The position numbers and the translations under genes are program-made. A DNA stretch of 64,000 bases from Extensimonas soli (GTDB lineage Bacteria > Pseudomonadota > Gammaproteobacteria > Burkholderiales > Burkholderiaceae_C): positions 1 through 64,000 of the forward strand of contig NZ_JARGEL010000004.1 in NCBI RefSeq assembly GCF_029211265.1, given 5' to 3'. Shown piece by piece: positions 47,222 through 55,318 of the stretch (positions within the stretch are counted from its first letter, which is position 1; every line of letters begins with the position of its first letter). Under the pieces are notes generated by a model. That model worked only from the letters and a program-made list of their open reading frames with translations. It did not search any database and was not told the DNA's origin.

Positions 47222-48775
47222 ATGAGTTCGCACCTGACCCCCTTCGACTACCTGAAAAAAATCCTCACCGCACGCGTCTATGACGTGGCCGTGGAGTCGC
47301 CGCTGGAGCCCGCGCGCAACCTGAGCCGGCGCCTGCACAACAAGGTGCTGCTCAAGCGCGAGGACCAGCAGCCCGTGTTCAGCTTCAAACTGCGCGGCGC
47401 GTACAACAAGATGGCGCAACTGAGCCCCGAGCAGCTGCAGCGCGGCGTGATCTGTGCCTCGGCGGGAAACCACGCGCAGGGCGTGGCCATGAGCGCACAA
47501 AGGCTGGGCACGCGCGCGGTGATCGTCATGCCCACGACCACGCCGCAGCTCAAAATCGACGCCGTCAAAACGCTCGGCGGCGAGGTGGTGCTGTGGGGCG
47601 ACAGCTATTCCGACGCCTACGCGCACGCGGTGGCGCTCGAACGCGAACAGGGCCTGACTTTCGTGCACCCGTTCGACGACCCGGACGTGATCGCAGGCCA
47701 GGGCACGATTGCGATGGAAATCCTGCGCCAGCTGCAAAGCCTGGGCAGCAACCGGCTCGACGCGGTGTTCGTCGCGATCGGCGGCGGCGGGCTCGTGAGC
47801 GGCGTGGCGAACTACATCAAGGCCGTGCGCCCCGAGATCAAGGTGATCGGCGTGCAGATGAACGACTCCGACGCCATGCTGCGCTCGGTGCAGGCGCAAG
47901 AGCGCGTCACGCTGGCCGACGTGGGCCTGTTTTCGGACGGCACGGCCGTGAAGCTCGTGGGCGAGGAGACGTTTCGCATCACGCGCGGGCTGGTCGATGG
48001 CTTCGTAAGCGTGGACACCGACGCGGTGTGCGCGGCGATCAAGGACGTCTTCGTGGACACGCGCAGCATCGTCGAGCCCGCAGGAGCGCTCGCCGTGGCG
48101 GCGATCAAGCAGTACGTGGCGCAGCACAAGACGCGCGGCGAGACCTACGCGGCCATTTTGTGCGGCGCGAACATGAACTTCGACCGCCTGCGCTTCGTGG
48201 CCGAGCGCGCCGAGGTCGGCGAGGAGCGCGAGGCGCTGCTGGCCGTGACGATTCCCGAAGAGCGCGGCAGCTTTCGGCGCTTTTGCGAGCTCATCGGCAG
48301 CCTGCCCGGCGGGCCACGCAACGTGACCGAGTTCAACTACCGCATCAGCGACGCCGCGCTCGCGCATGTGTTCGTGGGCCTGACCACGCACGGCAGGGGC
48401 GAATCGAAAAAAATCGCCCAGCACTTCGAGCGCCACAATTTTCGCGCGCTGGACCTCACGCACGACGAGCTTGCGAAAGAGCATTTGCGCCACCTCGTGG
48501 GCGGGCCTTCGGCGCTCGCGCAGGACGAGCGCCTGCTGCGCTTCGTCTTCCCCGAGCGGCCCGGCGCGCTGCTCAAGTTTTTGAGCCTGATGCAGCCGAG
48601 CTGGAACATCAGCCTGTTCCACTACCGCAACCAGGGCGCAGACTATGGCCGCATCCTCGTGGGCCTGCAGGTGCCGCCCGAGGACGATGCGCTCTTTGCA
48701 GAGTTTCTGGCCACGCTGGGCTACCCCTGGGTAGAAGAGACGAACAACCCGGCGTACCAGCTTTTCTTGCGCTGA
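47222..48775 (+). CDS. ilvA: Threonine deaminase (ammonia-lyase), biosynthetic
   Basis: IlvA converts threonine to 2-oxobutanoate, the first step to isoleucine, using PLP. The 517-residue protein has the catalytic Lys in SFKLRGAYNKMAQ, the PLP-phosphate site GGGGLVSGVANYIK, and two C-terminal ACT-like regulatory domains (about residues 330-517, LAVTIPEERGSFRRFCELIG and FVFPERPGALLKFLSLM), which mark the feedback-regulated biosynthetic form. The start is ATG at 47222. Element A5 lies directly upstream, so the gene's promoter may be inside or upstream of the repeat. Confidence 0.98.
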   Translation: MSSHLTPFDYLKKILTARVYDVAVESPLEPARNLSRRLHNKVLLKREDQQPVFSFKLRGAYNKMAQLSPEQLQRGVICASAGNHAQGVAMSAQRLGTRAVIVMPTTTPQLKIDAVKTLGGEVVLWGDSYSDAYAHAVALEREQGLTFVHPFDDPDVIAGQGTIAMEILRQLQSLGSNRLDAVFVAIGGGGLVSGVANYIKAVRPEIKVIGVQMNDSDAMLRSVQAQERVTLADVGLFSDGTAVKLVGEETFRITRGLVDGFVSVDTDAVCAAIKDVFVDTRSIVEPAGALAVAAIKQYVAQHKTRGETYAAILCGANMNFDRLRFVAERAEVGEEREALLAVTIPEERGSFRRFCELIGSLPGGPRNVTEFNYRISDAALAHVFVGLTTHGRGESKKIAQHFERHNFRALDLTHDELAKEHLRHLVGGPSALAQDERLLRFVFPERPGALLKFLSLMQPSWNISLFHYRNQGADYGRILVGLQVPPEDDALFAEFLATLGYPWVEETNNPAYQLFLR

Positions 48776-48776
48776 G

Positions 48777-49003
48777 TTTTAGGTCAAATCGGCCTTTAGC
48801 CAATAGTGGACAAGCGCTAGTGTAGTGTTTGATGCTTGATGCGACAAATAAAACCGATGGATTTTTGGTCTGGGCAAGGCGCAAACCGCAGCGATACCGG
48901 GTGGTATCGCGAGGATTTGCAACGCGGCCCGGGCCGAAAAGACGCGGTTTTATGTCGCAGATAGCGTCGAACACTACACTAGCAGCTATCGATTCAGGAG
49001 CTC
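48777..49003 (+). repeat. Repeat C unit interrupted by element B3
   Basis: TCAAATCGGCCTTTAGCC and ACAAGCGCTAG to the left, and CTAGCAGCTATCGATTCAGG to the right, of element B3. Joining the flanks at CTAG restores a C unit almost identical to the copy at 1370-1425, showing that B inserted into C. Confidence 0.75.
48817..48982 (-). repeat. Palindromic element B, full copy (B3), reverse orientation
   Basis: A 166-bp unit from CTAG to CTAG inserted into the CTAG of a C repeat, between ilvA and cobS. Confidence 0.92.
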
Positions 49004-49007
49004 CGCG

Positions 49008-49808
49008 ATGTGCCAAGCCCTGCGCCACTACCTGCTCGCGCTGCAGTTTTTCACGCGCATCCCCGTCACGGACCGGCTCGCGCGCTGGGTGGGTTACAGC
49101 CCGGCCCTGCTGCGCGCGAGCGCCGCGCATTTTCCGGGCGTGGGCTGGATCGTCGCGGGCGTGGCGGTGCTCGTGTATGCGGCCTTGCACCTGACGCTGG
49201 CGCCCAAGCCCTGGGCGAGCGCGGTGGCCGCGGTGTTTTGCACCATTGCCACGGTGCTGCTCACAGGCGGCTTTCATGAAGACGGCCTGTGCGACGTGGC
49301 CGACGGGCTGGGCGGAAGTCTGGAGCGCGAGCGTGCGCTCGAAATCATGAAGGATTCGCGCATCGGCGCGTTTGGCGCCATGGCTCTGGTGCTCGCGCTG
49401 CTGGCCAAGATCAGCCTGCTCGCGCTGCTGGGCGCGCAAGGCCCCGCGCCTGCACTCGCGGCACTCGCGGGTGCGCACGTGCTGTCGCGCTTGTGGCCGC
49501 TGCTCGTGGTGCGCACGCTGGTGCATGTGGGCGACAGCGCACGCTCCAAAAGCAAGCCCTTGGCCGACCAGATCAGCTCCAGCGCGCTGGCAGCGGCTTT
49601 TTTGTGGTGTTTGATGCCGTTGGCGCTCGTCTGGTGGGCGCAGTCAGCTTTGTTTTTGCTAGCGGCTTGCACGCTCAGCGCGCTTGCGGCCGCGTGGCTC
49701 GCGTGGCGCTTTGCACGACGTCTGCAAGGCTACACGGGCGACTGCCTCGGCGCCGTGCAGCAGGTCAGCGAAATCGGGTTTTATCTTGGCGCGGCGCTGG
49801 CGTTGTAA
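49008..49808 (+). CDS. cobS: Adenosylcobinamide-GDP ribazoletransferase (cobalamin synthase)
   Basis: CobS joins adenosylcobinamide-GDP to alpha-ribazole in the inner membrane, a late step of cobalamin synthesis. The 266-residue protein has FFTRIPV, the acidic TGGFHEDGLCDVADGLGG motif, EIMKDSRIGAFGAMAL, and GYTGDCLGAVQQVSEIGFYL. Several membrane helices are visible. The start overlaps the end of a C/B repeat region. A CobC-like phosphatase gene lies 1 kb downstream. Confidence 0.97.
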   Translation: MCQALRHYLLALQFFTRIPVTDRLARWVGYSPALLRASAAHFPGVGWIVAGVAVLVYAALHLTLAPKPWASAVAAVFCTIATVLLTGGFHEDGLCDVADGLGGSLERERALEIMKDSRIGAFGAMALVLALLAKISLLALLGAQGPAPALAALAGAHVLSRLWPLLVVRTLVHVGDSARSKSKPLADQISSSALAAAFLWCLMPLALVWWAQSALFLLAACTLSALAAAWLAWRFARRLQGYTGDCLGAVQQVSEIGFYLGAALAL

Positions 49809-50398
49809 TAGTGCAGCACTTGGTAGCGCGTGCCCACGGTCTTTCGCGGCGCGTCGGGCGCCATCACGGGGTGCGACTCGACCAGCGCATAACGCGAGAC
49901 ATGCCAGCGCACCGGACTTGCGAGCGGCGCAGGCACTGGCCCGTCGTAACGCCGCGCCAGCGTGATATGCGGACGGAACGCGCGCTGCTCCACGGGCAGG
50001 CCCTGGCACTGCAGCGCCGCGCTCAGCGCCGCATGCAAGGCCTTGAGTGCAGGCGGGAGCTCGTCGGGCAGCGCCACGAGCATGCCGCGCGGCCAGCGCT
50101 CGCAGCGGCGCAAAGCCAGATCGAAGGGCGCAAAGGGCACGCGCAAGCCTTCGACCAGCGCCGGCAGCCGCTGCCGCGGCACCGCGCCCAAAAAGTGCAA
50201 GGTCAAGTGAATCTGCTGCGGGGGCACCATGCGGCCATGTGCGGCCTCTGGCGCCAAGCCGAAGCGCTGCGCCAGGGCAGCGGCCCAGCCGGGCGTAGGC
50301 CAGAGCGCGAGGAACAGGCGTGCGGTGGCAGGAGCGGCTGCGGGTGCAGTCGTGGACTGCGCAGCCGGAGCGGGCAAGGAGCGTGCGGGCTTGGACAT
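49781..50398 (-). CDS. thpR: RNA 2',3'-cyclic phosphodiesterase (2'-5' RNA ligase family)
   Basis: The 205-residue protein has both HxT motifs of the 2H phosphoesterase superfamily: HLTLHFLG and PHITLARRYDG. ThpR opens 2',3'-cyclic phosphate RNA ends and can ligate tRNA halves in vitro. The start is ATG at 50398, MSKPARSLPAP; an in-frame Met eleven codons upstream is less likely. It overlaps the end of cobS by 28 bp, convergently. Confidence 0.93.
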   Translation of the reverse strand: MSKPARSLPAPAAQSTTAPAAAPATARLFLALWPTPGWAAALAQRFGLAPEAAHGRMVPPQQIHLTLHFLGAVPRQRLPALVEGLRVPFAPFDLALRRCERWPRGMLVALPDELPPALKALHAALSAALQCQGLPVEQRAFRPHITLARRYDGPVPAPLASPVRWHVSRYALVESHPVMAPDAPRKTVGTRYQVLHYYNASAAPR

Positions 50399-50429
50399 GG
50401 AGCGGTGCTTTACCGTGTATCTTCCGATC

Positions 50430-50807
50430 ATGCCCTGGAACGCCGAGCACTACCCCGTCGCGATGCGGCACTTGAGCACGCCTGCGCGCCGCAAGACCAT
50501 AGGAGCCTGTCGGACTTTGGGCGTCGATAGCGAGAATGCGCCCCAGCGAGGCCAGTTTTTGCCGGATTCGCAGCCCCATAGTGGTGCTATGGGGCAAGAA
50601 GACGGTAAAAAATGGGCCGCTGCGGCGCATTCGCAGCCGACGATTCCAAAGTCCGACAGGCTCCTAAAAATTGCCAACGCCCTGCTCGCTGAAGAGATGG
50701 ACGAAGGCCGCGCGATCCGCATCGCGATCGCCAAAGCCAAGGAATGGGCGGCGCACCATGGTTTGCCGGTGCACGACGACGCATGGGATGGCCCGCGCGA
50801 TGCCTGA
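50430..50807 (+). CDS. Conserved small protein with in-frame element A insertion
   Basis: The 125-residue protein is composed of MPWNAEHYPVAMRHLSTPA...KTI, 55 codons of element A, then KIANALLAEEMDEGRAIRIA and a short tail. Without the insertion it is 70 residues and fits a known family of small conserved proteins (pattern ...IANALL-x-EGMDEGRAIRIAIA-x-AKEWA...), whose function I do not know. Codon phase is kept on both sides. The stop overlaps the CobC-like gene start by 8 bp (ATG at 50800). Confidence 0.8.
   Translation: MPWNAEHYPVAMRHLSTPARRKTIGACRTLGVDSENAPQRGQFLPDSQPHSGAMGQEDGKKWAAAAHSQPTIPKSDRLLKIANALLAEEMDEGRAIRIAIAKAKEWAAHHGLPVHDDAWDGPRDA
50499..50667 (+). repeat. Palindromic element A, full copy (A6), inside a small gene
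   Basis: A 169-bp unit, forward orientation, with ATAG at the left end and CTAA at the right end. Deleting 165 bp restores ACC-ATA-AAA-ATT-GCC, joining residues KTI and KIANALL. Flanks outside the TA differ from CTAG, so TA appears to be the target duplication. Confidence 0.93.
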
Positions 50808-51423
50808 AAACAGGCCCGAAAACGCGACGGACGGCGCGCAGCTCTGGCTCGTGCGGCATGCGCTACCGCTCGTGGCGCCGGGCGTCTGCTATGGGCGCCT
50901 CGATGTGGCGGCCGATCCTGCGCACACACAAGCATGCGCGCAGCGCCTCGCGCAGGCGCTGCCGCAGCGCGCGCACGTGGCCTACTCAACGCTACAACGA
51001 TGTGAGCTACTCGCGCAGTATCTGCAAGCGCTGCGACCAGATTTGGCCTATGAACCCGAGGCGCGCCTGTGCGAGCTCGACTTCGGCCAGTGGGAGGGCC
51101 ACGCCTGGAGCGACATCGGCGCGGCGGCGCTGGACCGCTGGGTGCAGGACTTTGCCACGCACCACCCCGGCGGCGGCGAATCCTTGGCCGAGATGCTGGC
51201 GCGCGTCGCGCACACGCTGCAGCAGGCGCGCGAACGGGCACGCACGACGGGGCAATCGCAGCTGTGGATCACGCATGCAGGCGTGGCGCGCTGCGTGGCC
51301 TGGCTGCAAGCGCAAGGCTATGCGCACGACCACACCTTGGACAACATGCGCCTGCCCCATGCCCATGAGTGGCCGCAGCGGGCACTGGCGTGGGGCGAAT
51401 GGCAGCGCATCGACCTGCTATGA
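50800..51423 (+). CDS. cobC: Histidine phosphatase, CobC-like (alpha-ribazole phosphatase)
   Basis: The 207-residue protein has the phosphoglycerate-mutase-like signature LWLVRHALPL (RHG variant RHA), the CELDFGQWEGHAWSD segment and the second catalytic His in LWITHAGVARCVAW. Near cobS it is likely alpha-ribazole-5'-phosphate phosphatase of cobalamin synthesis; other functions of the family cannot be excluded. The start is ATG at 50800, overlapping the previous stop. Confidence 0.88.
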   Translation: MPENRPENATDGAQLWLVRHALPLVAPGVCYGRLDVAADPAHTQACAQRLAQALPQRAHVAYSTLQRCELLAQYLQALRPDLAYEPEARLCELDFGQWEGHAWSDIGAAALDRWVQDFATHHPGGGESLAEMLARVAHTLQQARERARTTGQSQLWITHAGVARCVAWLQAQGYAHDHTLDNMRLPHAHEWPQRALAWGEWQRIDLL

Positions 51424-51459
51424 GCCCAGAAACGGCACGCAGAACGCGCAGAGCACGCC

Positions 51460-51942
51460 TCAAGGCTTGCGCGGCAATTCGAGCGTGAACGCGGCGGGGC
51501 CCTCAGGTGGGCCCAGGCGCGCCTCGCGCTGGCCGAGCGGGAGCAGCACCAGGCCATCTTCGACTTGCGCGCCCACGCGGTACGGTTTGGGCGGTTTGCC
51601 ATCGACCGCGATCAGCGCTGCACCACCGCCGCTTTGCTGCCCCGCGAGCACGCCCACGAGCTTGAAGCGGCTTGCGAGCGATGGTTGCGGCACAGCAGCA
51701 GCCACCGGCGCGGCACCGGCGCCGAACAGGCGCGCGATTGCCTGCACGTCGGGCGCGGCAGCAGCCGTGGCCACGGCGGGCAGTGCGGCATCCTGGGGGC
51801 GGCCCGCAAGGCGCAGGCCCCAATAGGCCACGCTTGCTGCCGCGAACGCCCACAGCACGAGCGTGGCCAGGCGCACGCCCCACGCTCCCCCGCCAGAGGA
51901 CACCGGGGCGCCGCGCGCCGCAAAGGATGGAAAGCTCAACAT
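51460..51942 (-). CDS. gspC: Type II secretion system protein C
   Basis: GspC connects the inner-membrane platform with the GspD secretin. The 160-residue protein has a cytoplasmic start, one membrane segment (about residues 23-42, VRLATLVLWAFAAASVAYWG) and the periplasmic HR domain with ASRFKLVGVLAGQQSGGGAA and IAVDGKPPKPYRVGAQV. The C-terminal PDZ or coiled-coil part of longer GspC proteins is absent. It is divergent from gspG, with 60 bp between starts. Confidence 0.9.
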   Translation of the reverse strand: MLSFPSFAARGAPVSSGGGAWGVRLATLVLWAFAAASVAYWGLRLAGRPQDAALPAVATAAAAPDVQAIARLFGAGAAPVAAAVPQPSLASRFKLVGVLAGQQSGGGAALIAVDGKPPKPYRVGAQVEDGLVLLPLGQREARLGPPEGPAAFTLELPRKP

Positions 51943-52002
51943 GCGGGGATTATCATGCACGCGCTTGCTGCGCTTGCCGCAACCTCCTTTGGCCTTTTCG
52001 CT

Positions 52003-52488
52003 ATGCGTTCGCTCACCAGAGTTCCTGCCGTGCCTTTTCCTACCCTCCGCCCCCGCCCTACCGCCACCCGCCGCTCGCGTCTGCAGCGCGGCTTCACCCT
52101 GATCGAGCTCATGGTGGTGCTGGTCATCATCGGCGTGCTGGCCGCGCTGATCGTGCCCAACGTGCTCAGCCGCACCGATGACGCGCGTGCCACCGCGGCG
52201 CGCACCGACATCGCCAACCTCGTGCAGGCGCTCAAGCTCTACCGCCTCGACAACCAGCGCTACCCCACGGCCGAGCAAGGGCTGCAGGCGCTGGTCAGCA
52301 AGCCCGCCACGGGCCCGGTGCCGGGCAACTGGCGCCCCTACATCGACAAGCTGCCCAACGACCCCTGGGGCCGGCCCTACCAGTACCTGAACCCGGGCAT
52401 CAAGGGCGAGATCGACGTCATGTCCTTCGGTGCGGACGGCCAGAGCGGCGGCGAAGGCAAGGACGCCGACATCGGTAGCTGGCAGTAA
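52003..52488 (+). CDS. gspG: Type II secretion major pseudopilin GspG
   Basis: GspG builds the periplasmic pseudopilus. The 161-residue precursor has the prepilin motif RGFTLIELMVVLVIIGVLAA (cleavage after Gly), and the calcium-binding C-terminal part with LPNDPWGRPYQYLNPG and MSFGADGQSGGEGKDADIG. The leader before the cleavage site is longer than usual. The start is ATG at 52003; another ATG at 51955 is possible. Confidence 0.97.
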   Translation: MRSLTRVPAVPFPTLRPRPTATRRSRLQRGFTLIELMVVLVIIGVLAALIVPNVLSRTDDARATAARTDIANLVQALKLYRLDNQRYPTAEQGLQALVSKPATGPVPGNWRPYIDKLPNDPWGRPYQYLNPGIKGEIDVMSFGADGQSGGEGKDADIGSWQ

Positions 52489-52493
52489 ATACT

Positions 52494-52530
52494 ATCGTTT
52501 AGATAGCTATTAGCCATTGTCCATCCTTTC
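52494..52530 (+). repeat. C-like repeat at the start of gspH
   Basis: TTTAGATAGCTATTAGCCATT resembles GATAGCTGCTAGC of the C repeat. It is degenerate, but it carries the proposed TTG start of gspH. Confidence 0.35.
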
Positions 52531-52975
52531 TTTGCGGCATTTTTCCTTGAAATCCCCAAGCGGCTTCACGCTGCTCGAATTGCTCGTCGTGATCGCGATC
52601 ATGGCGCTCGCGACGGCGGGCGTGAGCCTGTCCTTGCGCGACAGCGGCCAGGCACAGCTCGAGCGCGAGGCCGAGCGGCTCGCGGCGCTGCTCGAAGCCG
52701 GGCGGGCGCAGTCGCGCGCAAGCGGCGTGCCCGTGCGCTGGCGCGTGCTCGCACAGGGTGGCTTTCGCTTCGAGGGCCTGCCGCGGGGCAGCAGCCTGCC
52801 GCAGCAATGGCTGGACGCGCGCACCACGGTGCTGGGCGCAGACAGCCTGCTGCTGGGCCCCGAGCCGCTGATCGCGCCGCAACAGGTCGTGCTCGCGCGC
52901 GCCGACCGCGTCGGCCCCGCGCTGCGCGTGACCACGGACGGGCTGCACCCGTTCCACGTCGAGCCGCTGCCATGA
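52517..52975 (+). CDS. gspH: Type II secretion minor pseudopilin GspH
   Basis: The 152-residue precursor has the prepilin motif SGFTLLELLVVIAIMALA, then an acidic and basic mixed domain typical of GspH. The likely start is TTG at 52517, inside a C-like repeat that follows gspG; further TTG codons downstream are alternatives. Its stop overlaps the gspI start (ATGA). Confidence 0.9.
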   Translation: MSILSLRHFSLKSPSGFTLLELLVVIAIMALATAGVSLSLRDSGQAQLEREAERLAALLEAGRAQSRASGVPVRWRVLAQGGFRFEGLPRGSSLPQQWLDARTTVLGADSLLLGPEPLIAPQQVVLARADRVGPALRVTTDGLHPFHVEPLP

Positions 52976-53421
52976 GCCCCGAAACGCGAGCACGCCCACG
53001 CCGCAGCAGCACAGGCTTGCGTCGCCCCCAACCACGCCAGCACCCCAGCGCCCACTCCCGCCCGCAGCGCAGCGCCGGCTTCACGCTGGTCGAAGTGCTG
53101 GTGGCGCTGGCCATCGTGGCCACGGCGCTGCTCGCGGGGGTGCAGGCGACGAACGCGCTCACGCGCCATGCGCAGCGCGAGGCCGACGTGCTGCTGGCGC
53201 AGCTGTGCGCCGAGAACGAGCTCGCCAAGGTGCGCCTGGCGCGCCAGATGCCCGACGTGGGCGACGGCACCCAGGCTTGCGCGCAGGCCGGACGGCAGCT
53301 CGCGGTGGCGGTGCACGTGCGCCCCACGCCAAACCCGAGCTTTCGGCGCGTGGAGGCGCAGGTGTTCGACGAGGGCGAGCGCCCCATCCTGCGCCTTGCG
53401 ACCATCGTCGGGCGCTATTGA
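52972..53421 (+). CDS. gspI: Type II secretion minor pseudopilin GspI
   Basis: The 149-residue precursor has a long basic leader, the prepilin motif SAGFTLVEVLVALAIVATAL, and the conserved ENELAKVRLARQMPDVG region. It overlaps gspH by four bases. GspI forms the pseudopilus tip with GspJ and GspK. Confidence 0.95.
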   Translation: MSPETRARPRRSSTGLRRPQPRQHPSAHSRPQRSAGFTLVEVLVALAIVATALLAGVQATNALTRHAQREADVLLAQLCAENELAKVRLARQMPDVGDGTQACAQAGRQLAVAVHVRPTPNPSFRRVEAQVFDEGERPILRLATIVGRY

Positions 53422-53441
53422 ACGAGCCACACCGCGCCGCC

Positions 53442-54245
53442 ATGAACGCCTTGCGCTGCATCGCATTTCGCCCCTTCCCACGCCCATCGGCACGCAAAGC
53501 CCAGGCGCGCGGCGTGCTGCCGATCCATTTGCGCGCCCTGCGCACCGCAGGCGGCTTCACCCTGATCGAGCTGCTCGTGGCGCTGGTGATCATGGCGCTG
53601 ATGGCGCTCATGAGCTGGCGTGGCATCGACGGCATGCTGCGCACGCAGGAGCAGACGCGCACGCGCGCCGACGCGCTGCTGGTGCTGCAGACGGCGCTGG
53701 GCCAGTGGGGCGCAGACCTCGACGCCATGCTCGCGCTGCCCCACACCGTGCCCATAGACTGGGACGGCCAGGTGCTGCGCATCACGCGGCGCAGCAGTGC
53801 GCCCAGCGACGAGGGCGCGCTCGTGGTCGCCTGGACGCGCCGCGGCACACCCAGCGGCGCGCAGTGGCTGCGCTGGCAGTCGCCCCCGCTGCGCACGCGC
53901 GCCGCGTGGCAGCAGGCCTGGCAGCAGGCCGCTCAATGGGCGCGCAACCCCAGCAGCGCCGACCAGCAGCGCGAGGTGGCGCTGCTGCCCATAGACGGCT
54001 GGCAGATTTTTTACTTCCGCGGCAATGCCTGGTCGAACCCGCTCTCGAGCAGCGACGCCGCGCAGCCCACCAGCGCAAGCCCAGGCGCTGCCGGATTGCC
54101 ACTGCTGGGCACGCCCGGCACCACGGCTACTTCGACCATGCCCGACGGCGTGCGCCTGCTGCTCACGCCAAGCGCGGGGCAGGCGCTCACGGGCCAGATC
54201 ACGCGCGACTGGGCCAGCCCGCTGCTCGGAGGCGGTAAATCATGA
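53442..54245 (+). CDS. gspJ: Type II secretion minor pseudopilin GspJ
   Basis: The 267-residue precursor has a long leader (about 38 residues), the prepilin motif GGFTLIELLVALVIMALM, then SWRGIDGMLRTQEQTRTRAD, typical of GspJ. It is longer than the family average (about 200 residues), partly due to insertions after the central domain. Its stop overlaps gspK by four bases. Confidence 0.95.
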   Translation: MNALRCIAFRPFPRPSARKAQARGVLPIHLRALRTAGGFTLIELLVALVIMALMALMSWRGIDGMLRTQEQTRTRADALLVLQTALGQWGADLDAMLALPHTVPIDWDGQVLRITRRSSAPSDEGALVVAWTRRGTPSGAQWLRWQSPPLRTRAAWQQAWQQAAQWARNPSSADQQREVALLPIDGWQIFYFRGNAWSNPLSSSDAAQPTSASPGAAGLPLLGTPGTTATSTMPDGVRLLLTPSAGQALTGQITRDWASPLLGGGKS

Positions 54246-55294
54246 GCGCGCACGCAAGCCAAGTGCCGCGGCCCATGCGGCCCCAACCGCCCATGCGCGC
54301 CAAGCGCCCCGCGCCGCCGCGGGCCAGGCAGCGCGGCGCGGCGCTGCTCGCGGCCATGCTCACGGTGACGCTGGTGGCCACGCTCGCGGCGACGGCGCTG
54401 TGGCAGCAGTGGCGCGCGGTGGAAGTCGAAACCGCCGAGCGCGCGCGTGTGCAGGCCGCGTGGATCATGCTTGGCGCGCTCGACTGGTCGCGTCTGATCC
54501 TGCGCCAGGACGCGCTCGCGGGCGGCGCCGACCACCTGGGCGAGCCCTGGGCCATGCCGCTGCAGGAGGCGCGCCTGTCTTCGTTTCTGGCCGGTGAAGG
54601 CAACGCCGCCCCGCCCGAGGACGCAAGCACCGACCTCAGCGATGCCTTTTTGTCGGGCCAGATCCTCGACCTGCAAGGACGCCTGAACCTCACCAACCTC
54701 GTGCTCGGCGGCAAAGTGCAGGATGCGGCGCTGCACCAGTTCGAACGCCTGTTCGCCAACCTGGGCCTGCCTGCGGCCGAGCTCGACCTGCTGGTGCAGG
54801 CCTTGATGCAGACGCAGGCGCCGGCCAGCGCCGGGAGCGACGCGCCGCTGCTGCCGCCCAGCGTGGCGCAACTGGGCTGGCTGGGCCTGTCGCCCGCCAC
54901 GGTGGCCGCGCTCTCGCCCTACGTGGTGCTGCTGCCGCAGCAGACGCCTGTGAACCTCAACACCGCGCCCGCCGAGGTGCTGCAAGCCGCCATCGAGGGC
55001 GCCGACCGCGCCGACGCGCAAAGGCTGGTGCAGGCACGCGCCGGACGCCATTTCAGCAACCTCAATGAAGTGCGCGACCTGCTCGGCCAGAAGGCCGTGG
55101 TCAGCGACAGTCTGCACGGCGTGGCCTCGGCCTTTTTCGAGGCGCGCGGGCAGTTGCGCCTGGGCGAGATCGTCGTGGGCCAGCGCTCGCTGCTGTACCG
55201 CCAGGGCGTCAACGTGCGCACGCTCTGGAGCGAGCGCGGCGCCTTCCCGCTGGTCGCAGGCAGCGCCGGCGCTCCCGACACAGTGACCCCCTAA
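54242..55294 (+). CDS. gspK: Type II secretion minor pseudopilin GspK
   Basis: The 350-residue precursor has the GspK-type start: a long basic leader and RQRGAALLAAMLTVTLVATL. The domain with FLSGQILDLQGRLNLTNLV follows, and the helix-hairpin-helix-like segment VNLNTAPAEVLQAAIEGAD. GspK caps the pseudopilus tip. Confidence 0.95.
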   Translation: MSAHASQVPRPMRPQPPMRAKRPAPPRARQRGAALLAAMLTVTLVATLAATALWQQWRAVEVETAERARVQAAWIMLGALDWSRLILRQDALAGGADHLGEPWAMPLQEARLSSFLAGEGNAAPPEDASTDLSDAFLSGQILDLQGRLNLTNLVLGGKVQDAALHQFERLFANLGLPAAELDLLVQALMQTQAPASAGSDAPLLPPSVAQLGWLGLSPATVAALSPYVVLLPQQTPVNLNTAPAEVLQAAIEGADRADAQRLVQARAGRHFSNLNEVRDLLGQKAVVSDSLHGVASAFFEARGQLRLGEIVVGQRSLLYRQGVNVRTLWSERGAFPLVAGSAGAPDTVTP

Positions 55295-55318
55295 AATGGC
55301 CCGCCCTCCTACCGCCCC

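Noticed and set aside
49659-50630. Long minus-strand frame overlapping cobS and thpR
   Set aside because: Overlaps two genes with clear motifs (cobS and the HxT motifs of thpR) and has no recognisable family.
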